A stretch of DNA of 64,000 bases, taken from the NCBI GenBank assembly GCA_002841375.1, contig PGZO01000011.1, positions 1 through 64,000 on the forward strand, given 5' to 3'. The DNA is from Firmicutes bacterium HGW-Firmicutes-7. GTDB taxonomy: Bacteria > Bacillota > Clostridia > Lachnospirales > Vallitaleaceae. Of the stretch, positions 12,445-22,814 are shown in pieces. Both the position numbers and the translations under genes were made by a program. Under the pieces are notes generated by a model that ran no database searches, was not told the origin of the DNA, and saw only the letters and a list, made by a program, of their open reading frames with translations. Position 1 is the stretch's first letter. Each line of letters begins with the position of its first letter.

Positions 12445-13917
12445 ATGGTAGACATATTAAAGATGTATATTAACGGTGAATGGGTAATAAGTGAATCGGG
12501 GAAAACGAGAGAGATATTTAATCCAGCGACAGGAGAAGTTATAGCAAAGGTAACAGAAGGAACAGAAGTAGATGTAAGGGTTGCAGTTGAAGCAGCTAAA
12601 CATGCTTTTTATAATACCCAGTGGGGAGAAAATACCTTCGATAGAGCCTCATACTTATATAAATTAGCAGATGAATTAGAAAAGCGCGTGGATGAATTTG
12701 CAAGAATTGAAACTTTAGATAATGGTAAACCACTTAGAGAATCAGTTTATGATGTACATGATGCAGCCGCATGCTTCAGATATTATGCAGGATATATTAA
12801 TAAACCTCATGGTGAAACTTATAACGTTCAGGATACGATGCAAGCAATGGTTGTGAGAGAACCCATTGGTGTCTGTGGTCAGATTGTTCCATGGAATTAT
12901 CCTTTGTTAATGGGAACCTGGAAATTAGCTCCAGCACTTGCAGCTGGAAACACCTTGGTTTTTAAGCCGTCAGAAATTACACCATTATCTATGATTAAGC
13001 TGTTTGAACTTATTGATGAACTTGGATTTCCGAAAGGAGTAGTAAATTTAGTTCTTGGAGAAGGAAAAACGGTGGGGCATGAAATAGCATCCAATATGGG
13101 CGTTGACAAAATAGCTTTTACAGGCGGGACGGCAACTGGAAGAAGTATTATGAAAGCTGCAACAACAAATATTAAAAAGATTTCATTAGAGTTAGGCGGG
13201 AAATCTCCGAATATTGTATTTGCAGATGCAGATTTTGAAACAGCTGTAGATTATGCGCTTTTCGGAATATTTGCCAATCAAGGTCAGGTGTGTTCAGCAG
13301 GTTCAAGACTTTTATTAGAAGAATCAATATATGATAAGTTTTTAGAAAGACTGACAGATAGAGCTAAAAAAATAGTTGTAAACAAGGGAACCGAAGAAGG
13401 CGTGGAAATGGGACCATTAGTGTCTAAGGAACATATGGAAAAAGTTTTACAGTACATTGAAATTGGGAAAGAAGAAGGCGCAAGGTTATTATGCGGAGGA
13501 TATCAAATAACAACAGGAGAGTTAGGGAAAGGAAACTTTGTAGCACCGACTATATTTGCAGATACAACACCTGATATGAGGATTGTTCAAGAAGAGATAT
13601 TCGGACCAGTACTAGTCGTACAGAAGTTTAAAGATGAAAAAGAAGCAATAGCGTTGGCAAATAACACAATATATGGATTAGCTGGAGGTGTATTCACCAA
13701 TGACATTGCTAAAGCTCATAGAGTAATTAAACGACTGAGAGCGGGTATTACTTGGATTAATAGTTATCATCCTACCTATAATGAAGCACCATGGGGCGGA
13801 TACAAGCAAAGCGGGATTGGCCGAGAGCTAGGATCTTTTGGCTATGAAGAATATACAGAAGTCAAGCAAATCAATATAAATCTTTGCGTCGAACCAATAG
13901 GGTGGTTTCAGAACTAG
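12445..13917 (+). CDS. aldehyde dehydrogenase, probably 4-aminobutyraldehyde dehydrogenase
   Basis: The 490-residue product is a full-length NAD(P)+-dependent aldehyde dehydrogenase. It has PWNYPLLMGTWKLAPALAAG, FTGGTATGR for cofactor binding, the general base Glu in LELGGKSPN and the nucleophile Cys in NQGQVCSAGSR. The sequence is of the betaine-aldehyde/aminobutyraldehyde type. With the polyamine importer and a putrescine aminotransferase next to it, oxidation of 4-aminobutyraldehyde to GABA is the most likely reaction. TAAGGAGGG precedes ATG 12445. It is the first gene of the operon; the ABC transporter follows 13 bases after it. Confidence 0.88.
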   Translation: MVDILKMYINGEWVISESGKTREIFNPATGEVIAKVTEGTEVDVRVAVEAAKHAFYNTQWGENTFDRASYLYKLADELEKRVDEFARIETLDNGKPLRESVYDVHDAAACFRYYAGYINKPHGETYNVQDTMQAMVVREPIGVCGQIVPWNYPLLMGTWKLAPALAAGNTLVFKPSEITPLSMIKLFELIDELGFPKGVVNLVLGEGKTVGHEIASNMGVDKIAFTGGTATGRSIMKAATTNIKKISLELGGKSPNIVFADADFETAVDYALFGIFANQGQVCSAGSRLLLEESIYDKFLERLTDRAKKIVVNKGTEEGVEMGPLVSKEHMEKVLQYIEIGKEEGARLLCGGYQITTGELGKGNFVAPTIFADTTPDMRIVQEEIFGPVLVVQKFKDEKEAIALANNTIYGLAGGVFTNDIAKAHRVIKRLRAGITWINSYHPTYNEAPWGGYKQSGIGRELGSFGYEEYTEVKQININLCVEPIGWFQN

Positions 13918-13930
13918 AAAGGAGATTTTA

Positions 13931-15022
13931 ATGGCAGAATACATAAAAAATATTGTACAACTAGGAGAACTTGTTAAGAAGTTTGAAGATGTGGTAGCCG
14001 TAGATCATATAAATCTGAACATAAGGGAGGGAGAATTTATTACTTTTCTTGGTTCAAGTGGATGTGGAAAAACAACAACATTAAGAATGATTGCAGGATT
14101 TGAAGAACCGACATCCGGAAGCATTATAATTAGTGGAAAGCATGTGTTCTCAAAATATCCTCATGAAAGAGATGTAAATACCGTTTTTCAAAGTTATGCG
14201 TTATTCCCACACATGGATGTATACAATAACATTGCTTTTGGTCTTAAGATGAAAAAAACACCTAAGCATGAAATAAAAGATAGAGTTACGGAAGTATTAA
14301 GCTTGGTTCAATTAGAAGGCTATGAAAATAGAAAACCCAGCCAATTAAGTGGAGGGCAAAAACAACGGATTGCTATCGCAAGAGCATTGGTAAACAACCC
14401 CAAAGTTTTGCTATTAGATGAGCCATTAGGAGCGTTAGATTTAAAATTAAGAAAACAAATGCAGGTTGAATTAAAACACTTACAAAAGAAATTAGGGCTT
14501 ACTTTTATTTATGTAACCCATGATCAAGAAGAAGCATTAACAATGTCTGATAGAATTGCGGTTATGAATAAAGGAAGAATCGAACAACTGGGAACAGCAG
14601 AAGAAATATATGAAAAACCTAAAACAAAATTTGTTGCTGGTTTTATTGGCGAAACCAATTTGTTTGAAGGGGTTGTAACCAGAAATCTTGGCCAAGGCGA
14701 ATATATGGTAGAAACGGAAGGAAAAGAAATAATCGTTACAAGTTCTAATTTAGATGTAGGCGATAATGTGAAAATAACCATTCGCCCGGAAAAAATTAAA
14801 ATAAATGATACAAATGCAGATGGTAAAGTATGTATTAAAGCAAGATTTAAAGAAATTATATACAGTGGTTCAATAATAAAAACGGTAATGATTATGGATA
14901 CCGGTAAAGAGATTGTTGCAACGAATCAAGCAGGTTATAAAACTGATAAAGATGATTATGTAGAAGGTACACAAGTGATTGTTTCTTGGAATACTAATCA
15001 AGCCTTTGTCATAGCAGAGTAG
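13931..15022 (+). CDS. potA: spermidine/putrescine ABC transporter ATP-binding protein PotA
   Basis: The 363-residue product has all ABC ATPase motifs. The Walker A is LGSSGCGKTTTLRMIAGF, the signature is QLSGGQKQRIAIARAL, the Walker B is VLLLDEPLGALDLKLR and the switch His is in YVTHDQEEALT. A TOBE domain occupies about residues 280-360, as in PotA. It would drive polyamine uptake at the inner face of the membrane. AAAGGAG precedes ATG 13931. It overlaps or abuts the permease gene downstream, giving the order potA-potB-potC. Confidence 0.92.
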   Translation: MAEYIKNIVQLGELVKKFEDVVAVDHINLNIREGEFITFLGSSGCGKTTTLRMIAGFEEPTSGSIIISGKHVFSKYPHERDVNTVFQSYALFPHMDVYNNIAFGLKMKKTPKHEIKDRVTEVLSLVQLEGYENRKPSQLSGGQKQRIAIARALVNNPKVLLLDEPLGALDLKLRKQMQVELKHLQKKLGLTFIYVTHDQEEALTMSDRIAVMNKGRIEQLGTAEEIYEKPKTKFVAGFIGETNLFEGVVTRNLGQGEYMVETEGKEIIVTSSNLDVGDNVKITIRPEKIKINDTNADGKVCIKARFKEIIYSGSIIKTVMIMDTGKEIVATNQAGYKTDKDDYVEGTQVIVSWNTNQAFVIAE

Positions 15023-15031
15023 GTGAATCGT

Positions 15032-15931
15032 ATGGATAACGTCGTTGAACAAAAGAAAATGAAGAATACTATGAAAAAAAGAACAAGGCAATCGATTTTT
15101 ATTACAATCGGCCCAGTATATACCTGGATGACTCTTTTTCTTACAGTTCCATTGCTGCTGATTGTTGTTATAAGCTTTATGCAAAGAGGCTTATATGGAG
15201 GTATTGTATATGAACCTACGATCAAAAATTATGTAGCATTAATTGATCCTATGTATATGAAGGTATTTGGCACATCGCTAATTATTGCCATAGGAACTAC
15301 AATATTATGTTTGCTAATTGCATATCCATTTTCTTATTTTTTAGTAAAGGTATCGAATAAATATAGAAATATTTTAATGCTGTTAATTATAATTCCTTTT
15401 TGGACAAATTCGTTAGTTAGAGTATATGCATGGATCGTCTTGCTTAGAAGCGAAGGTGTAATTAATACGATATTGCTAAATGTGAAGTTCATTGATGAGC
15501 CGATTAAAATGTTGTATAGCTATGGTGCCATTTTCTTAGGTATGATTTATACATTATTACCTTTTATGATACTGCCTTTATATTCCTCCATAGAAAAACT
15601 AGATGTAGCATTATTAGAAGCGGCAGATGATTTGGGAGCAAGTACTTGGCAGACCTTTAGACATGTGACATTGCCACTTACAATACCAGGTATTATTGCG
15701 GGATCCTTGCTGGTATTTATACCGAGCTTAGGATATTTCTTCATACCGGATTTAATGGGTGGGGGAAAGCATATGATCATTGGAAATTTAATTAAAAATC
15801 AATTTCTTACTGCGAGAAATTGGCCCTTTGGTAGTGCATTAGCCTTGATATTAATATTAATTACCTTAGGATTTGTCATGATTTATCTTAAATTAGTTGG
15901 CGGTGATAAAGATGATATGGGGGTGATGTAG
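15032..15931 (+). CDS. potB: spermidine/putrescine ABC transporter permease PotB
   Basis: The product of about 299 residues has six hydrophobic segments and the inner-membrane component motif EAADDLGASTWQTFRHV, which contacts the ATPase. Start: ATG 15032 follows TAGGTGA; a GTG at 15023 directly after the potA stop is possible and would add three residues. It pairs with PotC as the polyamine channel. The next gene overlaps its stop codon by one base. Confidence 0.9.
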   Translation: MDNVVEQKKMKNTMKKRTRQSIFITIGPVYTWMTLFLTVPLLLIVVISFMQRGLYGGIVYEPTIKNYVALIDPMYMKVFGTSLIIAIGTTILCLLIAYPFSYFLVKVSNKYRNILMLLIIIPFWTNSLVRVYAWIVLLRSEGVINTILLNVKFIDEPIKMLYSYGAIFLGMIYTLLPFMILPLYSSIEKLDVALLEAADDLGASTWQTFRHVTLPLTIPGIIAGSLLVFIPSLGYFFIPDLMGGGKHMIIGNLIKNQFLTARNWPFGSALALILILITLGFVMIYLKLVGGDKDDMGVM

Positions 15932-16704
15932 TGAAAAGTAGAACAAGAAAAATTTTTCCGCCAGTTTTTATGTTTTTAGTCTACGCTTTTATATATATCC
16001 CTATTTTAATATTGATTATATTTTCATTTAATGAATCCAGACTGAATGTTGTATGGACAGGATTTACACTAGATTGGTATGGAAAATTGATGAAAAATCA
16101 TGAAGTAATTAGAGCGCTGATTAATACTGTAAAAGTTGCATTTGCGACAACTATAATCTCCACGGTAATTGGAACCTTGACAGCGGTAGGTATGTATAGA
16201 TATAAGTTTAAAGGGAAAGTTGTTTTGGACAATTTATTATATATTCCGATGGTCATACCAGAAATCGTATTAGGGATTGCATTACTGATATTCTTTAACA
16301 AAACGAATATACCACTTGGACTGTGGACCCTTATAATAGCCCATTCAACATTTTGTATACCTTTTGTAGTAATCACAGTTAAATCAAGGATGGCAGGCTT
16401 TGACAAGGCCCAAGAAGAAGCGGCTATGGATCTTGGAGCAGGACAATTTAAGACATTTATATACATAACCTTACCTAATATTTTACCAGGCGTTATTGCA
16501 GGAGCATTGTTGTCATTTACATTGTCCTTAGACGATGTGATTACAAGCTTTTTTGTAGCAGGACCAAGAAGTACTACGTTGCCACTACAAATTTTTTCAA
16601 TGGTAAAGTTTGGTGTAAGTCCTGAAATCAATGCACTATCAACATTAATGCTATTAACTTCATTAACGTTAGCATTATTATCAGAAAAATTTAAAACAAA
16701 ATAA
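15931..16704 (+). CDS. potC: spermidine/putrescine ABC transporter permease PotC
   Basis: The 257-residue product has six membrane segments and the EEAAMDLGAGQFKTFIYI motif near residue 160, matching PotC. GTG at 15931 overlaps the TAG of potB and is preceded by GGGGGTGA, so the two permeases are translationally coupled. The stop at 16704 is followed within a few bases by the miniature inverted-repeat element at 16707. Confidence 0.9.
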   Translation: MKSRTRKIFPPVFMFLVYAFIYIPILILIIFSFNESRLNVVWTGFTLDWYGKLMKNHEVIRALINTVKVAFATTIISTVIGTLTAVGMYRYKFKGKVVLDNLLYIPMVIPEIVLGIALLIFFNKTNIPLGLWTLIIAHSTFCIPFVVITVKSRMAGFDKAQEEAAMDLGAGQFKTFIYITLPNILPGVIAGALLSFTLSLDDVITSFFVAGPRSTTLPLQIFSMVKFGVSPEINALSTLMLLTSLTLALLSEKFKTK

Positions 16705-16706
16705 TA

Positions 16707-18133
<1,427 letters not shown>

Positions 18134-18136
18134 TTG

Positions 18137-18246
18137 TAGCGTCAAAAGTAAGTTTGTTCTAATTCTTACATAACATATAGCGATGGTTAAAGCTTCCATA
18201 CACTATATGTTGTGTAAGAAAGAACAACTATATACTTTTGACACTA
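18137..18246. repeat. miniature inverted-repeat element (long copy)
   Basis: The ends are TAGCGTCAAAAGTA (18137-18150) and TACTTTTGACACTA (18233-18246). Nearly the whole 110 bp folds into a single imperfect hairpin, since CTTACATAACATATAG pairs with CTATATGTTGTGTAAG. The central loop is short (GATGGTTAAAGCTTCCATA). It has no coding capacity and looks like a MITE whose transposase would be elsewhere. It could also terminate the aminotransferase transcript. Confidence 0.75.
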
Positions 18247-18289
18247 TAACCATCAAATAAAACTATGTAATGAAAGGAAGGATTTAACA

Positions 18290-19336
18290 ATGAAAAAAAT
18301 TGGAGCAGTTATATTATTAATTACAATGTGCTTAGGACTTATAGGAAGTACATCAGGATGTAAAAAAGAAGAAACGAGGGAACTTAACTTTTTTAACTGG
18401 ACAGAGTATATGCCGCAAGAATTAATTGACAAGTTTCAAAAAGAAACTGGCATAAAAGTAAATTATTCTACCTATTCTTCCAACGAAGAGATGTATGCAA
18501 AAGTAACTGCAGCACCTGGGGTATATGATATGGTTGTTGCAACAGATTATATGGTTGATATTATGGTAAAACAAAGTATGTTAGAAGAAATTAACAAGGA
18601 TAATATAGCAAAAATTGGAAACTATGGTGCCGCATATATGGATCAATCCTTTGATCCAGGTAATGTCTATACACTTCCCTATATGGCAGGCTCGGTATTG
18701 ATGGTTTACAATAAAACAATGATTGATAAACCAATTGAAACATATGCGGATTTTTGGGATGAATCCTTAAAAGATAACACGGTTGTATTAGATGACCAAA
18801 GAGCAATTATTGGTATGGCGCTTAAAAAATTAGGATATTCTATTAATGAAACAGATGAAGCAATATTAGCATTAGCAGTAGAAGAGTTGAAAACGCTGAA
18901 ACGAAACATAAAAGCCTTTGACAGTGATAGCCCTAAATCCTTATTAATTAGTGGAGAAGTCGCTGCCGGCTATGTATGGAGTGCTGAAGCGGTACTTGCT
19001 CAAAATGAAAATTCAAATCTTGTTGTAGTAATACCAGAAGAAGGTACATATTTATTTCAAGATAACTTTGCTATACCAAAGGGTGCGAAGAATAAAGATG
19101 AAGCAGAAGCATTTATTAACTTTATGTTAGATCCTGAAAATGGAAAAGTATTCTCTGAATCAAGACCTTATTCAAATCCAAATGCTGCTGTACTAGAGCT
19201 GTTATCGGAGGATATGAAGAATAATAAAGCCGTTTATCCCCCAGATTCGTTTTTTGAGGTCAGTGAATTTGTATTAGATTTAGGAGAAACCACATTAGTA
19301 TATGATGAAATGTGGACAAAATTTAAACAAGAATAG
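18290..19336 (+). CDS. potD: spermidine/putrescine-binding lipoprotein PotD
   Basis: The 348-residue product has a lipoprotein signal ending at a cysteine in STSGCKKEE (about residue 24). A periplasmic-binding-protein fold follows: LNFFNWTEYMPQELIDKF is the classic PotD opening, with YDMVVATDYMV and DNFAIPKGAKN later. It should be tethered outside the membrane and deliver polyamines to PotBC. GAAAGGAAGG precedes ATG 18290. It is the last transporter gene, separated from potC by the aminotransferase. Confidence 0.92.
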   Translation: MKKIGAVILLITMCLGLIGSTSGCKKEETRELNFFNWTEYMPQELIDKFQKETGIKVNYSTYSSNEEMYAKVTAAPGVYDMVVATDYMVDIMVKQSMLEEINKDNIAKIGNYGAAYMDQSFDPGNVYTLPYMAGSVLMVYNKTMIDKPIETYADFWDESLKDNTVVLDDQRAIIGMALKKLGYSINETDEAILALAVEELKTLKRNIKAFDSDSPKSLLISGEVAAGYVWSAEAVLAQNENSNLVVVIPEEGTYLFQDNFAIPKGAKNKDEAEAFINFMLDPENGKVFSESRPYSNPNAAVLELLSEDMKNNKAVYPPDSFFEVSEFVLDLGETTLVYDEMWTKFKQE

Positions 19337-19404
19337 TGTAAGGTCAAGTTATAGAATGTTCATCATTTTTTGTATGAGCATTCTATAAAATATAAAGGAG
19401 TATA

Positions 19405-20217
19405 ATGATGAAGGTAGCTTGTATACAAATGAAGCCTGTTCGATTTCAAGTTGAAGAAAATTTAAAAAGAATGACATATTTTATTGAAAAGGCCATGAAA
19501 AAGAAGGTGGATTTTATTGTGTTTCCTGAATTGATTACCAGTGGGTATGAATGTGGAAAACAATTTATAAATATGGCTGAAGTTGCTACGGACAGTAACA
19601 GCATTAGATGTATCTCCAAATTAGCGAAAAAACATTCGGTAAATATTATTTTTGGTTTTCCTGAAAGAGACCCTTATGAAGGACGTATTGTATATAATTC
19701 ATCTGTATTCATAGATGATGAAGGAAATTTAAAAGGCATATATAGAAAAGTTCATTTATTTGGGAAAGCTGAAAAAGAAGTCTTTAAAGCGGGAGATACG
19801 TATCCGGTATTTGATACAAGCTTCGGAAAAATAGCTATGATGATTTGTTGGGATACAGCATTTCCTGAAGTAGCAAGAATATATGCACTCGAAGGAGCAA
19901 GTATCATTTTTATATCAACAAATTGGGAAAATCCTTATTCTGATGATTGGGATTTAGCCATTCGTTCAAGAGCAGCAGATAATGCTATATTTGTTGCGGG
20001 AGCGAACAGAGTAGGAAAAGATGATCACCTAAGCTTTTTCGGACACAGCAAGATTGTATCGCCTACAGGTAAAGTCATGAAAGCATTACATACCGATGAA
20101 GAAGGGATTGTTCGTGCGAAGCTTGATTTAAGCAGTATTGAAAAATTAAGAAATGAATATTATACATACTTTAAAGATAGAAGAGTAGATACTTACGGCA
20201 AAATATTAGATATTTAA
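19405..20217 (+). CDS. nitrilase-superfamily carbon-nitrogen hydrolase
   Basis: The 270-residue product has the Glu-Lys-Cys triad of the nitrilase superfamily. Glu is in DFIVFPELITSGYE, Lys in GIYRKVHLFG and Cys in AMMICWDTAFPE. Length fits single-domain amidases such as omega-amidase or N-carbamoylputrescine amidase. In this cluster an amide of putrescine or of GABA is a plausible substrate, but the specificity is not visible. ATG 19405 is followed by a second ATG at 19408 with the ribosome binding site AAAGGAGTA serving either. Confidence 0.85.
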   Translation: MMKVACIQMKPVRFQVEENLKRMTYFIEKAMKKKVDFIVFPELITSGYECGKQFINMAEVATDSNSIRCISKLAKKHSVNIIFGFPERDPYEGRIVYNSSVFIDDEGNLKGIYRKVHLFGKAEKEVFKAGDTYPVFDTSFGKIAMMICWDTAFPEVARIYALEGASIIFISTNWENPYSDDWDLAIRSRAADNAIFVAGANRVGKDDHLSFFGHSKIVSPTGKVMKALHTDEEGIVRAKLDLSSIEKLRNEYYTYFKDRRVDTYGKILDI

Positions 20218-20282
20218 AATATTAAAGCAATAATTGTAAAGTCATATCAAAAAACAACTCCATTATGAAAGGAAATAAAGTC

Positions 20283-21428
20283 ATGTATACATATAATCAA
20301 CCTGTAAAAATACTTCATGGTGCAGGTATCCTTGAAAAACTTGGTGAAGAAGCAATTCAATACGGAAATAAGGCCTTTATTGTAACCGGAAAAACAAGTG
20401 CACATAAAACGGGGCTAATAGAACGAGTAAAAGAAATATTATTAAAAAGTAGTATTGAGTATGTTATTTTTAATCGTGCCGAATCTAATCCACTTACGAC
20501 AACGGCTATGATAGGAGCAAAAGTGTATAAAGAAGAAGGCTGCGATTTTGTGTTAGGTATTGGTGGCGGAAGTGCAATGGATTGTGCGAAAGCTATTGCT
20601 TTTTTAACTGAAAATGAAGGAGACATATCTGATTATATAATGGGAATCAAACAGGGAGAGAATGCGGCACCGATACTTCTCGTAACAACCACTGCGGGGA
20701 CAGGATCAGAGGCAAACAGCTTAGCTGTATTAACGAATCCTGAAAACAATGATAAAAAGTCCCTTAAGCATCCAAGTATTTATGCTAAAGTATCTTTTGT
20801 GGATCCGGAATTAATGGTAACGCTTCCAACAAGATTTATAGCTTCTTGTGGTTTTGATGCATTTACCCATTGTTATGAAGCTTTTATAGCAAATAGATCC
20901 ACACCGGAAAGTGCAGCATTGGCATTAGAAGGCATAGAGATGATTTTTGAAAACTTAGTGAACGTATATCATGACCCTACAGATATTCAAAGTTTCAGCA
21001 AAGTCGCTCATGCGAACACTTTAGGTGGAATTGCTATTGATATGTCAGGTGTTAATTTAAACCATGGTTTAGAACATCCGGTTAGTGGACTTTTGGATGC
21101 TTCTCATGGCGAAGGATTGGCTGCTTTATTTATTCCAACGTTTGAGTATACAAAGGATAAAGTAAGAGAAAAATTAATAAAAATCGGGGAACTTATCACT
21201 GATAAAAGCGCCACAGATGATGAAAAAGTTGAGAGTACCTGTAAGAAAATAAAATCAATATTAGAAGAAATAGATCTAAATATCACATTAACAGATTTAG
21301 GAGTTAAAGAAAAACATATCAATTGGTTGACAGAGAATGCCTTTAAAACCATGAATTATGCGATTACAAATAATCCTATTATCGCTACACACGAAGACGT
21401 AAAAGAAATATATAAAAAATGTTTGTAG
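20283..21428 (+). CDS. iron-containing alcohol dehydrogenase, probably 4-hydroxybutyrate dehydrogenase
   Basis: The product of about 381 residues is a group III iron-dependent alcohol dehydrogenase. GIGGGSAMDCAKAIA binds NAD(P), TTAGTGSEAN is typical and the metal-binding region includes DAFTHCYEAF and LNHGLEHPVSG. In a GABA pathway the expected reaction is succinate semialdehyde to 4-hydroxybutyrate, as in GABA-fermenting clostridia. The ATG at 20283 follows GAAAGGAAATAAAG; an earlier ATG at 20265 lies just before that site. The next gene overlaps no coding sequence but starts 11 bases after the stop. Confidence 0.82.
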   Translation: MYTYNQPVKILHGAGILEKLGEEAIQYGNKAFIVTGKTSAHKTGLIERVKEILLKSSIEYVIFNRAESNPLTTTAMIGAKVYKEEGCDFVLGIGGGSAMDCAKAIAFLTENEGDISDYIMGIKQGENAAPILLVTTTAGTGSEANSLAVLTNPENNDKKSLKHPSIYAKVSFVDPELMVTLPTRFIASCGFDAFTHCYEAFIANRSTPESAALALEGIEMIFENLVNVYHDPTDIQSFSKVAHANTLGGIAIDMSGVNLNHGLEHPVSGLLDASHGEGLAALFIPTFEYTKDKVREKLIKIGELITDKSATDDEKVESTCKKIKSILEEIDLNITLTDLGVKEKHINWLTENAFKTMNYAITNNPIIATHEDVKEIYKKCL

Positions 21429-21439
21429 GAGGAATTAGC

Positions 21440-22780
21440 ATGAAGGAAAGGATGGCTCATATAATCCGCGAAAATTTTCCAGGACCAAAAAGCAAGACAA
21501 TTTTAGAAAATAGAGAAAAATACATCGCAAGGGGCATTGGTAACAGTACTTATGTTGTGGCAGAAGAAGCAAAAGGCGCATTAATAAAAGATGTTGACGG
21601 GAATGTATTTATAGATTTTGCAGCAGGAATAGGTGTTCAAAACGTGGGACACTGTAACGAAAGAGTAGTTGAAGCTATTAAAGATCAAACTGAAAAATTG
21701 ATTCATCCTTGTTTTCACGTTACGTTATATGAACCTTACGTAGCCCTTGGTAAAAAACTTAGTGAAATCGTGCCTATTAATGGAGTAGCTAAAGTTATGT
21801 TTGCCAATAGTGGTGCAGAAGCTGTTGAAAATGCAATCAAATTGGCAAGAAGATATACAGGTAAAACAGGTATTTTATGTATGGAAAGGGCATTTCACGG
21901 AAGAACATTTATGGCAATGACATTAACAAGTAAGGTAAAACCCTATAAAAACGGCTTTGGTCCATTTATGAATGATACATATAGGATGCCTACCCCTTAT
22001 TATTATAGAGAAAATGGTCATATGACAGAAGAAGAATGTGATGAACTGTCTATTAGAAAAATCGAGGATATGTTTGTCACTCAGTTAGCAGCTGATGATA
22101 TCGCTGCATGGATCGTTGAGCCTATACAAGGTGAAGGTGGTTTTATTAAGTTGTCTTCAAGCTATTTGAGAAAAGTTAGAGACTTATGTGATAAATATGG
22201 AATTGTACTTATTATTGATGAAATCCAGACTGGATTTGCACGTACTGGCACAATGTTTGCCCTTGAAGCATCAGGTGTAAAGGCGGATATTATGACTTTG
22301 TCAAAAGGAATTGGTGCAGGGGTTCCTATTAGCGCTGTCGTCGGTAAAAAAGAAATAATGGATTCAGCAAACCCAGGTGAAATCGGTGGTACATATGGCG
22401 GAAGCCCGTTAGGATGTAGAGCTGCCTTGGAGGTTATTGAAATTATTGAATCAGAAAATCTATGTGAAAAAGCCTATAAAATGGGTGAGTATATAAAAAA
22501 AAGAATGGAAGAGATTCAAGACGACTTTGAAGTCATTGGTGATATTAGAGGATCGGGAGCCATGATGGCTATTGAATTTGTAAAAGATAAAAAGTCAAAG
22601 CTTCCGAATAAAGATATTGTAAAACCGATACTTGATTATGCTTTAAATAAGGGCGTAATATTTATTAGCGCTGGCGTATATGGCAATGTAATAAGATTTT
22701 TGCCACCACTAGTAATGACAGAGGAACAACAAGAGTATGGCTTAGATGTATTAATTGAAGCCATAAAACAATATGCATAA
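21440..22780 (+). CDS. gabT: 4-aminobutyrate aminotransferase (class III)
   Basis: The product of 446 residues is a class III PLP aminotransferase: [45 protein letters not shown] and the PLP lysine in LSKGIGAGVPISAVVG. It is nearer to GabT-type enzymes than to the putrescine enzyme at 16784. It should transfer the amino group of GABA to 2-oxoglutarate, yielding succinate semialdehyde for the neighbouring dehydrogenase. Start: TAGGAGGAATTAGC then ATG 21440; an upstream ATG at 21419 overlaps the previous stop. Confidence 0.85.
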   Translation: MKERMAHIIRENFPGPKSKTILENREKYIARGIGNSTYVVAEEAKGALIKDVDGNVFIDFAAGIGVQNVGHCNERVVEAIKDQTEKLIHPCFHVTLYEPYVALGKKLSEIVPINGVAKVMFANSGAEAVENAIKLARRYTGKTGILCMERAFHGRTFMAMTLTSKVKPYKNGFGPFMNDTYRMPTPYYYRENGHMTEEECDELSIRKIEDMFVTQLAADDIAAWIVEPIQGEGGFIKLSSSYLRKVRDLCDKYGIVLIIDEIQTGFARTGTMFALEASGVKADIMTLSKGIGAGVPISAVVGKKEIMDSANPGEIGGTYGGSPLGCRAALEVIEIIESENLCEKAYKMGEYIKKRMEEIQDDFEVIGDIRGSGAMMAIEFVKDKKSKLPNKDIVKPILDYALNKGVIFISAGVYGNVIRFLPPLVMTEEQQEYGLDVLIEAIKQYA

Positions 22781-22814
22781 GGATGTACAAAAAAGTTAGA
22801 CTAGAGGTGATTGT